Source: an uncultured Clostridia bacterium
Lineage (GTDB): Bacteria > Bacillota > Clostridia > TANB77 > CAG-508
Direction: 5' to 3'
Assembly (NCBI GenBank): GCA_934162925.1
Contig: CAKPJR010000025.1
Coordinates: 1-12,127 of the forward strand
DNA: 12,127 nt
The stretch's first letter is position 1, and every line of letters begins with the position of its first letter. Position numbers and translations under genes: made by a program. Of the stretch, positions 5,872 to 12,127 are shown piece by piece. The notes under the pieces were generated by a model. It saw only the letters and a program-made list of their open reading frames with translations. It did not search any database and had not been told where the DNA came from.

Positions 5872-5899
5872 GATGTGAGAAGTGTGATGTGGGAGGTGT
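5872..5899 (+). repeat. Tandem 14-nt repeat in the spoIIIAD-AE gap
   Basis: GATGTGAGAAGTGT is followed by GATGTGGGAGGTGT (12 of 14 identical), then GATT. The stretch is purine/GT-rich, lacks C on this strand and differs from its neighbours. The 67-nt gap is the longest inside the operon. No function is evident. Confidence 0.55.
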
Positions 5900-5926
5900 G
5901 ATTGACATACTCAAAGAGGAGAACAA

Positions 5927-7073
5927 ATGATTAAAAAAATATTAATAATTTTTTTTATTTTAATATTTTCTTTTATCAACTATATAACTTATGCAACAGA
6001 TGAAATTATAACTTCACAAATGGAAGCATTAAACATATCCTCCTTTGTAAAAGAAGGAGAAAAATATACAAAAGAAGTTTTCCCAGACATGAATTTAAAT
6101 GATTTTTTATCATCTGCAATAAAAGGACAAGTTGATAACAAAGGAATTTTAAATACAATTTTTTCGCTATTCGGAAAAGAACTAAAAAATGTAATTTCAC
6201 TATTGGGCAGTATTTTACTTGTAGTAGTAGTACATAGTATATTAAAAAGTTTTAGTGACAATTTGGAGAATAAAGGAATTGGACAAATTGCCTATTATAT
6301 TGAATATATACTTATAGTTACAATTATAATGGTTAATTTTTCTGAAATAGTAAATATTATAAAAAATACAATCTCTAATTTGGTTGGATTTATAAATTGC
6401 TTAGTTCCAATATTACTTGCTTTAATGTCCGCTTCTCGGAAATGTTGCTTCAGTAACTTTGATTCAACCATTGATAATTTTTTCAGTTGTATTTATAGCA
6501 AACACAATAACATTATTTATATTGCCAATTGTCTTTATTGCAACAGCTTTAGGAATAATAGCCAATTTATCAGATAAAATACAAATAGGAAAATTATCTA
6601 ATTTTTTTAAGTCTGGAATCACATGGATTTTAGGCTTGGTAATAACAATTTTTGTTAGCATTTTATCTTTAGAAGGAAGCCTTACAAGCAATGTTGATGG
6701 ACTTACTGCTAAAGGGATAAAAACAGCAACTTCCACATTTGTGCCAGTAGTTGGAAAAGCATTAGGCGATTCTGTAGATACAGTTCTTGGAGCAACTTCA
6801 CTTTTAAAAAATTCTATAGGTATTGTTGGAATGTTTGTAATAATTGGAATATGTGCTGTGCCAATAATAAAGTTATCTCTATTTACAATTACATATTATT
6901 TTACTTCTGCAATATGCGAGCCACTAGCAGATAAAAAAGTTGTTTCTTTGTTAGAACAAATGGGAAGTACATTTAAAGTTCTTTTAGGAGTAATGTTTTT
7001 TGTGGCAGTTTTATTAATTATAGGATTAGCAATGTGTATTAAAATAACTAATAATGGAATGATGTATAGGTAG
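5927..7073 (+). CDS. spoIIIAE: Stage III sporulation protein AE (+1 frame break at 6437)
   Basis: Largest membrane protein of the channel. It has a signal-like N-terminus (KKILIIFFILIFSFINYITYA), a soluble stretch (EALNISSFVKEGEKYTKEVF; DFLSSAIKG) and then many membrane helices. The first frame reads to NCLVPILLALMSAS (codon 170, base 6436). An extra C (6437) precedes the GGA of ASGNVAS, and the +1 frame continues NVASVTLIQPLIIFSVVFI, TSNVDGLTAKGIKTATSTF and GDSVDTVLGATSLLKNSIG to the stop at 7071-7073. The corrected length is 381 residues, as expected for SpoIIIAE. The ribosome binding site AGAGGAG lies 6 nt before ATG. Uncorrected, the zero frame gives a 216-residue truncated protein with a non-conserved tail. 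Confidence 0.92.
6435..6440 (+). other. +1 frame break: TCT-C-GGA in spoIIIAE
   Basis: The sequence ATG TCC GCT TCT CGG AAA TGT should read GCT TCT GGA AAT GTT GCT (ASGNVA). The extra base is C6437 and the zero-frame codon is CGG. The context T-C-GGA-A matches the other three sites. Confidence 0.85.
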
Positions 7074-7082
7074 GTGAAGTTC

Positions 7083-7691
7083 TTGATAAAATTTATAAAT
7101 TCATGGGCACAAGGAATAATATTAGCTGTAATTATTGCAACAATAATTGAAATAATAATACCAGAAGGAAAGAATAAAAAATATGTCAAAACCGTTATAG
7201 GACTTTACATATTATTTACAATAATCTATCCATTAATAACAAAAATTTCAAACAATAAACTTAATTTTGATTCTATAATTGCTAAGACTAGTAAAGAGGT
7301 TTCTATGTACGATAGTAAAGTAGCAAATTCTATAGAGACTAATACTTATATAGAAAATACATATAAAAATAATTTAAAAGAAAAAATAAAAGGGGAAATA
7401 GAAGAAAAGGGATACACTGTATTAGATTTCAATATATATATAGAAATACAAAATGAAGAGGCTTATGGACAAATAAATTCTATAGTTTTAAAACTGCAAA
7501 AAGCTAATAAAGAACAAAATACTATAAAAGAAGTAAATAAAATAGAAGAAATAAATGTTAATATAAAAAACAACAAAACAGAAAATTTAAAAACAGAAAA
7601 AGAGTTAACAGATAGTGAAATTAAAACAATAAAAGAATATTTAAATAATATGTACTCTATAGAAGAAGAAAGAATACATATAAATGAGTAA
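7083..7691 (+). CDS. spoIIIAF: Stage III sporulation protein AF
   Basis: The 202-residue protein has two N-terminal membrane helices (SWAQGIILAVIIATIIEIII and VIGLYILFTIIYPLI, separated by PEGKNKKYVKT), then a soluble C-terminal domain (LKEKIKGEIEEKGYTVLDF). I prefer TTG 7083, with AGGTG (7072-7076) 6 nt upstream overlapping the end of spoIIIAE. GTG 7074, directly after the spoIIIAE stop, is possible but its binding site is too close. It is a membrane part of the channel. Confidence 0.9.
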   Translation: MIKFINSWAQGIILAVIIATIIEIIIPEGKNKKYVKTVIGLYILFTIIYPLITKISNNKLNFDSIIAKTSKEVSMYDSKVANSIETNTYIENTYKNNLKEKIKGEIEEKGYTVLDFNIYIEIQNEEAYGQINSIVLKLQKANKEQNTIKEVNKIEEINVNIKNNKTENLKTEKELTDSEIKTIKEYLNNMYSIEEERIHINE

Positions 7692-7705
7692 TTTGGAGGT
7701 TGCTT

Positions 7706-8341
7706 ATGTTTAAAGATAAAATTGAGAGTTTTAAAAGTATGATGTTAAAAAAGACAGAAGGAAACAATAAAAGAAATATAGAAAATTTAGTAGTATTTTT
7801 AATTCTATTAATTATAACTATTATTGCAATAAACACTATTTGGGGAGATAAAAAAGAAGAAACGAAGAGCCAAGAAAGCAACGAAACTTCATATAAGCAA
7901 TTAGCTGAAAATTTAGATAGTAAAATTAATAGTAATAATAAAGAATTTAATGAATATAATTTAGAGCAAAGCTTAGAGGACATACTATCTAAAATGGCAG
8001 GTGTTGGAAAAGTACAAGTATTAGTTACATATTCAGAAACTAGCGAAGTAGTTGCTATGTATAACGAAAAAAATACATCTAATAATACAGAGGAAACTGA
8101 CACGAATGGAGGAACTAGAAAAATATCACAAACAGATACGGATAAAGAAATTATATATGAAGAAAAAAATGGAGAGAAAGTTCCAATAACGCAAAAGGTT
8201 ATTATGCCAAAAATAGAAGGAGCAGTAATTACTGCAGAAGGAGCTGGTAACATTAATGTGAAAACAAATATAATACAAGCAGTATCAGCTGCTACAGGCT
8301 TATCTACATATAGAATACAGGTTTTTGAAATGTCAGTTTAA
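7706..8341 (+). CDS. spoIIIAG: Stage III sporulation protein AG
   Basis: The 211-residue protein has a basic cytosolic tail, one membrane helix (about 27-46, LVVFLILLIITIIAINTIWG), a charged linker, then the ring-building domain beginning LEDILSKMAGVGKVQVLVTY. In Bacillus this domain forms a large ring in the intermembrane space, related to type III secretion rings. The C-terminus (IQAVSAATGLSTYRIQVFEM) is the conserved end of the fold. ATG 7706 has GGAGGT 5 nt upstream; an in-frame TTG at 7700 lies inside that binding site and is rejected. Confidence 0.93.
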   Translation: MFKDKIESFKSMMLKKTEGNNKRNIENLVVFLILLIITIIAINTIWGDKKEETKSQESNETSYKQLAENLDSKINSNNKEFNEYNLEQSLEDILSKMAGVGKVQVLVTYSETSEVVAMYNEKNTSNNTEETDTNGGTRKISQTDTDKEIIYEEKNGEKVPITQKVIMPKIEGAVITAEGAGNINVKTNIIQAVSAATGLSTYRIQVFEMSV

Positions 8342-8385
8342 AAAATATGGGTGAATCATTGAACCCCAACATAAGGAGAAGATTT

Positions 8386-9042
8386 ATGAAAGTTTTAAAA
8401 AGAAATCAATTAATAATATTAGTAGTTTCACTAATGCTAATAACAGCAGGATATTTAAACTTTACTACTAATCAAGAAAATGTTGCTACAAGCACAATAG
8501 CAGATAGGAGCGATGCTGCAATAGGAGATGCAGAATTTGTAAGTACAATCCCTAATGAAGAGAATGTACAAGAAGAAAATGCACTAGTAGAAAATAATAA
8601 TGTAACTGAAGAAAGCTGTGATAAGCAAGACAATAACGTTGTAGAAACAAATACTGCAGAAGTGGAGACAAAAGCAACTCCTCAAGACAACTCAGAAGAT
8701 TATTATTTTACTACTTCTAAACTAGAAAGGAATAATATGTATTCTGAACTTTTGGAAACATATCAAGAAATATATAACAACGCAAATGCAACTGCTGAAG
8801 CCAAAACAGATGCTATTACAAAAATTGATAGTATAAATAATACTAAAAATGCAATAATGATAGCAGAAAATTTAATACTTGCAAAAGGATTTAAAGACGC
8901 CGTTATATTTGTAAACGAAGGAAGCGTTAGTGTTGTAGTAAAAACAGATGAACTAAAGCAAGAAGAAGTAGCGCAAATACAGAATATAGTTGCAAGAGAA
9001 TTAAATGTAGGCGCAGAGATAATACATATTAGCAATAAATAA
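8386..9042 (+). CDS. spoIIIAH: Stage III sporulation protein AH
   Basis: The 218-residue protein is the mother-cell partner of SpoIIQ in the intercellular channel. It has a single helix (about 8-25, QLIILVVSLMLITAGYL), an acidic Asn/Glu-rich linker (about 30-105), then the YscJ/FliF-like domain, including AENLILAKGFKDAVIFVNEG and VSVVVKTDEL, ending VGAEIIHISNK. I chose ATG 8386, preceded by AAGGAGA. An upstream in-frame ATG at 8347 would add 13 residues without a binding site. It is the last gene of the operon, 44 nt after spoIIIAG. Confidence 0.93.
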   Translation: MKVLKRNQLIILVVSLMLITAGYLNFTTNQENVATSTIADRSDAAIGDAEFVSTIPNEENVQEENALVENNNVTEESCDKQDNNVVETNTAEVETKATPQDNSEDYYFTTSKLERNNMYSELLETYQEIYNNANATAEAKTDAITKIDSINNTKNAIMIAENLILAKGFKDAVIFVNEGSVSVVVKTDELKQEEVAQIQNIVARELNVGAEIIHISNK

Positions 9043-9050
9043 AATTAACG

Positions 9051-9086
9051 CATATAATATACAAATTAAAATTTGTATATTATATG
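9051..9086 (+). terminator. Perfect 16-bp AT hairpin between spoIIIAH and cysE
   Basis: CATATAATATACAAAT and its exact complement are separated by TAAA. It starts 8 nt after the spoIIIAH stop and ends just before the cysE ribosome binding site (TAGGTGATTTT). There is no proper T-run, so it may be a weak terminator, an RNA stability element, or a control hairpin for cysE. No separate cysE promoter is obvious. Confidence 0.5.
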
Positions 9087-9100
9087 TTAGGTGATTTTAT

Positions 9101-9616
9101 ATGAAACAGTTGTATTTAGATGCAAAAAATATAATGCAAAAGGATCCGGCGGCAAGGAATGTATTAGAAGTTATGCTATTATATCCAGGTTTTCATATAC
9201 TGGTATATCATAGGACAGCTCATTTTTTTTATATTAATAAATGCTTTTTCTTGGCAAGAATAATTTCACAAATGGGAAGATTTTTTACAGGAATAGAAAT
9301 ACATCCAGGAGCTAAAATAGGAAAAAGATTATTTATAGACCATGGAATGGGAATTGTAATTGGAGAAACAGCAGAAATTGGAAATGATTGTACAATTTAT
9401 CATCAGGTTACACTTGGAGGAACTGGCAAAGATAAAGATAAAAGACATCCTACTATAGGCAGTAATGTAATGGTAGGGGCAGGAGCAAAAATACTTGGCC
9501 CAATTATTATAGGAAACAATGTCAAAATTGGAGCAGGTTCAGTAGTTCTAAAAAATGTTGAAGACAATGTAACAGTAGTAGGAACACCTATAAATAGGGT
9601 AATAAAAAAAGCATAG
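9101..9616 (+). CDS. cysE: Serine O-acetyltransferase (short form)
   Basis: Transfers acetyl from acetyl-CoA to L-serine, the first step of cysteine synthesis. The 171-residue protein has a short helical N-terminal part (1-60) and a left-handed beta-helix of hexapeptide repeats (about 64-165). Catalytic histidine is H81 of FIDHGMGIVIGE; the acidic partner position is E66 of GIEIHPGAKIG, as in many Gram-positive enzymes (Asp in E. coli). YHQVTLGGTGK and DKRHPTIGSNVMVGAGAKI carry substrate and CoA contacts. It is shorter than the E. coli enzyme because the large N-terminal domain is reduced, which is usual here; oligomer state may differ. The ribosome binding site is AGGTG. A serine acetyltransferase paralogue such as EpsC-type is less likely but not excluded. 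Confidence 0.92.
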   Translation: MKQLYLDAKNIMQKDPAARNVLEVMLLYPGFHILVYHRTAHFFYINKCFFLARIISQMGRFFTGIEIHPGAKIGKRLFIDHGMGIVIGETAEIGNDCTIYHQVTLGGTGKDKDKRHPTIGSNVMVGAGAKILGPIIIGNNVKIGAGSVVLKNVEDNVTVVGTPINRVIKKA

Positions 9617-9650
9617 AAAATATTTACAAATAGCTTGTAAATATTTTTTT
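9617..9650 (+). terminator. Rho-independent terminator of cysE
   Basis: The stem AAATATTTACAA/TTGTAAATATTT (12 bp) has loop ATAGC and is followed by a T-run. It begins directly after the stop codon. Confidence 0.88.
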
Positions 9651-9662
9651 TATTGATATAAT
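9635..9662 (+). promoter_or_regulatory. Probable promoter of pfkA-argS, overlapping the cysE terminator
   Basis: TTGTAA (9635-9640, inside the 3' arm of the terminator stem) and TATAAT (9657-9662) are 16 nt apart, about 40 nt upstream of pfkA. Confidence 0.5.
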
Positions 9663-9702
9663 ATACAGAGAAATTTTATAATGTTTTTGAGGTGAATTTT
9701 AA

Positions 9703-10839
9703 ATGGTTAAAAAAGTAGCAATAATAACAAATGGTGGAGATTGTCCAGGATTAAATGCAGTAATACGTGCAATAGTAAAAACAGCAGAAACTCATGGAGT
9801 GGAATGCTATGGCTATATAGAAGGCTATAAAGGAATGCTAGAGAATAATTATATTAAACTAGAATCAAATGGAAGTGCATCAGGTTTACTTCATAGAGGA
9901 GGAACAATTATAGGAGCATCAAATAGCACAAACTTATTTAATTATCCAGTAGAAGAAAATGGACAAACAGTATATAAAGATATGTCATATAAAGCAGTAG
10001 AAAATGTTAAAGAAGCGGGATTTGATTGTATATTTACATTAGGAGGAGACGGAACCCAAAAATCTGCAAGAGATTTTTCTTTAAGAGGATTAAACGTTAT
10101 AGGAGTTCCAAAAACAATAGACAATGACGTAGCACATTCAGAAATAACATTTGGATATAATACAGCTGTATCAGTTGCAACAGAAGCACTAGATAGATTA
10201 CATTCAACAGCAGAATCTCATCACAGAATAATGACATTAGAAGTAATGGGAAGATATGCAGGTTGGATAGCATTAGAATCAGCAATAGCAGGAGGAGCAG
10301 ATGCTGCAATAATTCCAGAAATACCATATGATATAGAAAAAATTGTAGAAAAAATAAATAGAAGAAAAGAAGAAGGAAAAAAATTCAGCATAATAGTAGT
10401 GTCAGAAGGAGCAAAACCAAAAGACGGCGAATTAACAGTTAAAAGAACATTACATGATGGAGCAGGATTAGACAATATAAGACTTGGAGGAATAGGAGAA
10501 AAACTTTCAAGAGATTTAGAAGAATTAACTGGAATGGTATCTAGAAATACTGTACTTGGATATGTTCAAAGAGGAGGAACACCAACAGCATTTGATAGAG
10601 TTCTATCTACAAAATATGGAAGCAAAGCAATGGAACTTGCACTAGCAGGTAAATTCAATGTACTAGTAACATTACAAAATGGAAAACTAGGATATGTAAC
10701 ATTAGAAGAAGTAGTAGGAAATAATAAAGAAATAGGAGCACGTTCTGGAGGAACAGAAAGCACAAACATAAAAAGAGTAACAATGGATGACGATTTAGTA
10801 AGAGTAGCAAGAGACTTAGACATTTGTTTAGGAGACTAG
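9703..10839 (+). CDS. pfkA: 6-phosphofructokinase (donor ATP or PPi uncertain)
   Basis: Phosphorylates fructose 6-phosphate to the 1,6-bisphosphate, the committed step of glycolysis. At 378 residues it is longer than the typical bacterial ATP-PFK of about 320. Motifs are GGDCPGLNAVIR (11-22), LGGDGTQ (113-119), VPKTIDND (135-142, catalytic D140), MGRYAGW (182-188) and PEIPYD (205-210), with YVQRGGTPTAFDR near the C-terminus. The lysine in PKTIDND marks the PPi/mixed clade, whereas the second glycine of GGDG (not GGDD) is the ATP-type residue. Proteins with this G/K combination have been shown to use ATP in some organisms. The ribosome binding site is GAGGTG. It is transcribed with argS 16 nt downstream. 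Confidence 0.92.
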   Translation: MVKKVAIITNGGDCPGLNAVIRAIVKTAETHGVECYGYIEGYKGMLENNYIKLESNGSASGLLHRGGTIIGASNSTNLFNYPVEENGQTVYKDMSYKAVENVKEAGFDCIFTLGGDGTQKSARDFSLRGLNVIGVPKTIDNDVAHSEITFGYNTAVSVATEALDRLHSTAESHHRIMTLEVMGRYAGWIALESAIAGGADAAIIPEIPYDIEKIVEKINRRKEEGKKFSIIVVSEGAKPKDGELTVKRTLHDGAGLDNIRLGGIGEKLSRDLEELTGMVSRNTVLGYVQRGGTPTAFDRVLSTKYGSKAMELALAGKFNVLVTLQNGKLGYVTLEEVVGNNKEIGARSGGTESTNIKRVTMDDDLVRVARDLDICLGD

Positions 10840-10855
10840 AAAGAGAGGAAATAGA

Positions 10856-12127
10856 ATGGTAAATTTTAAACAAGAAATTGCAAAAGAAATTGCAGAAGTA
10901 ACGAATTTAGATAGCCATGAATTAGAAAATTATATAGAAATCCCACCAAATAGCGATTTGGGAGATTATGCATTTCCATGTTTTAAACTTGCAAAAGAAT
11001 TAAGAAAAGCACCACCAATGATTGCAAATGATATAAAAGAAAACATAAAAATAGATGAAAATGTAATAGAAAAAATTGAAGTTGTAGGTGGATATCTAAA
11101 TATATATATAAACAAGCAAACATTGGCAAAAGAAGTACTAGAAGCTGTTGCAAAAAATAAAGAAAAATATGGTTCATCAACATTAGGAGAAGGAAAAAAT
11201 GTTGTAATAGATTATTCTGCACCAAACATTGCAAAACCATTTCATATTGGGCATTTACGTTCAACAGTAATAGGAGGAGCCTTATATAAAATATATAATT
11301 TCCTTGGCTACAACAGTGTAGGAATTAACTTTTTAGGAGACTGGGGACTTCAATTTGGAAAGGTTATGGCTGGAATTAAACTTTGGAAAGATGAATATGA
11401 TTTTGAAAATGACGAAATGTCAAGTATATTAAAAACATATATACGTTTTAACAAAGAAGAAAAAGAAAAACCAGAGCTTACAGATTTAGCAAGAGCAGAA
11501 TTCAAAAAGTTAGAAGATGGAGACCAAGAAACATATAAGTTATGGGAACATATTAGAAAAATAAGCTTAGAAAACTACGAAAAAACATATAAATTATTAA
11601 ATTCAAAATTTGATTCATACAACGGAGAAGCATACTATAATGATAAAATGGATCCAGTAGTAGAAGAATTAAAAGAAAAGGGATTATTAAAAGAATCTCA
11701 AGGGGCACAAGTAGTTGATTTAGAAAAATATGATATGCCACCATGTATAATTATAACATCTGCTGGAACTACAATATATGCAACAAGAGATTTAGCATCT
11801 TTAAAAGATAGAATGAATACATATAACTTTGATAAAGCAATTTATGTTGTAGGAAATGAGCAAGCATTGCATTTTAAACAAGTATTCAAAGTTTTTGAAC
11901 TAATGGGATATGAAGATTACGCGTCAAAATGTGTACATGTTCCTTTTGGACTTGTAGTAGATAAAAATGGAGAAAAGATAGGTTCAAGAAAAGGAAATTC
12001 AGTATTTCTAGAAGATATTTTAAATGAAGCAATAGATAAAGTAAAAGATATAATAAATGAAAAAAATCCAGAATTAGAAGATAAGCAAGAAGTGGCAAGA
12101 AAAGTTGGGGTAGGAGCAATTATATTC
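10856..12127 (+). CDS. argS: Arginyl-tRNA synthetase (3' end outside the window)
   Basis: Charges tRNA-Arg with arginine. 424 codons are visible and the frame is open to the edge. The N-terminal additional domain (PPNSDLGDYAFPCFKLAKEL) binds the tRNA D-loop. The class I signature follows as SAPNIAKPFHIGHLRST (HIGH motif), then GINFLGDWGLQFGK, TIYATRDLASL, YVVGNEQALHFKQVFKV and the KMSKS-equivalent EKIGSRKGNSV. The C-terminal anticodon domain is missing only because the window ends. ATG 10856 is preceded by GAGAGGAAA. Arginine codons here are AGA and CGT only, with no CGG, in contrast to the frame-break sites elsewhere. Confidence 0.95.
   Translation, partial: MVNFKQEIAKEIAEVTNLDSHELENYIEIPPNSDLGDYAFPCFKLAKELRKAPPMIANDIKENIKIDENVIEKIEVVGGYLNIYINKQTLAKEVLEAVAKNKEKYGSSTLGEGKNVVIDYSAPNIAKPFHIGHLRSTVIGGALYKIYNFLGYNSVGINFLGDWGLQFGKVMAGIKLWKDEYDFENDEMSSILKTYIRFNKEEKEKPELTDLARAEFKKLEDGDQETYKLWEHIRKISLENYEKTYKLLNSKFDSYNGEAYYNDKMDPVVEELKEKGLLKESQGAQVVDLEKYDMPPCIIITSAGTTIYATRDLASLKDRMNTYNFDKAIYVVGNEQALHFKQVFKVFELMGYEDYASKCVHVPFGLVVDKNGEKIGSRKGNSVFLEDILNEAIDKVKDIINEKNPELEDKQEVARKVGVGAIIF

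Noticed and set aside
5902..5930. Internal promoter before spoIIIAE (TTGACA at 5902)
   Set aside because: There is no -10 box at proper distance; the position would fall on the start codon.
3784..7073. Plain pseudogenisation of spoIIIAA and spoIIIAE
   Set aside because: Both sides of every break are fully conserved in protein sequence, neighbouring spoIIIA genes are intact, and four independent breaks share one signature. Random decay would not give this, though the lesion at 4075 remains unexplained.
9940..10870. Several long open frames on the minus strand across pfkA
   Set aside because: They lie opposite a strongly conserved gene, are leucine/serine-rich low-complexity shadows of its codon bias, and lack binding sites.
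1..12127. CRISPR array, tRNA, rRNA or transposase gene
   Set aside because: I looked for regularly spaced repeats, tRNA-like cloverleaf sequences and transposase motifs and saw none.

Overview
The window is very AT-rich. It carries the complete spoIIIA sporulation operon, a CotJC-type spore-coat protein and short Gram-positive-style intergenic regions with AGGAGG-like ribosome binding sites. This points to an endospore-forming member of the Clostridia (Firmicutes/Bacillota), plausibly one of the low-GC uncultivated gut lineages. The pilin-like protein with the G-ITLIALIITII signature fits that, but the species cannot be named from sequence alone.

Layout. (1) 2-530: 3' part of cotJC, converging on udk (uridine kinase, minus strand, 603-1218), with a small TGTAGGGG inverted repeat between them. 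(2) 1219-2143: divergent promoter region, a structured leader with a tiny open frame, an unrecognised soluble protein (1534-2097) and a strong terminator. (3) 2149-2564: a one-gene unit encoding an archaeal-type, CTP-dependent riboflavin kinase-like protein under a near-consensus promoter. (4) 2680-3480: a pilin-like secreted protein and a long terminator hairpin. (5) 3481-3783: a non-coding stretch holding two inverted-repeat elements. (6) 3784-9042: spoIIIAA-AB-AC-AD-AE-AF-AG-AH in the canonical order. These build the mother-cell side of the channel between mother cell and forespore: SpoIIIAA is the ATPase, AB to AF are membrane parts, and AG and AH are ring-forming periplasm-facing parts. 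(7) 9101-9616: cysE (serine acetyltransferase) with its own terminator. (8) 9703 to the end: pfkA (phosphofructokinase) followed 16 nt later by argS (partial).

The most striking observation is a repeated reading-frame anomaly. Four conserved genes (cotJC, udk, spoIIIAA, spoIIIAE) are each broken by one extra C placed directly before a conserved glycine codon GGA or GGT. Each insertion creates an in-frame CGG codon, and skipping one base there (+1) restores the full conserved protein. No other conserved gene in the window has an in-frame CGG. Either this is programmed +1 frameshifting at an unread or poorly read CGG codon, or it is a systematic sequencing or assembly error. The sequence alone cannot decide. 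Two in-frame CGG codons in the intact but unrecognised gene at 1534-2097 are evidence against a simple 'CGG always shifts' rule. spoIIIAA has a second, different lesion near 4075.
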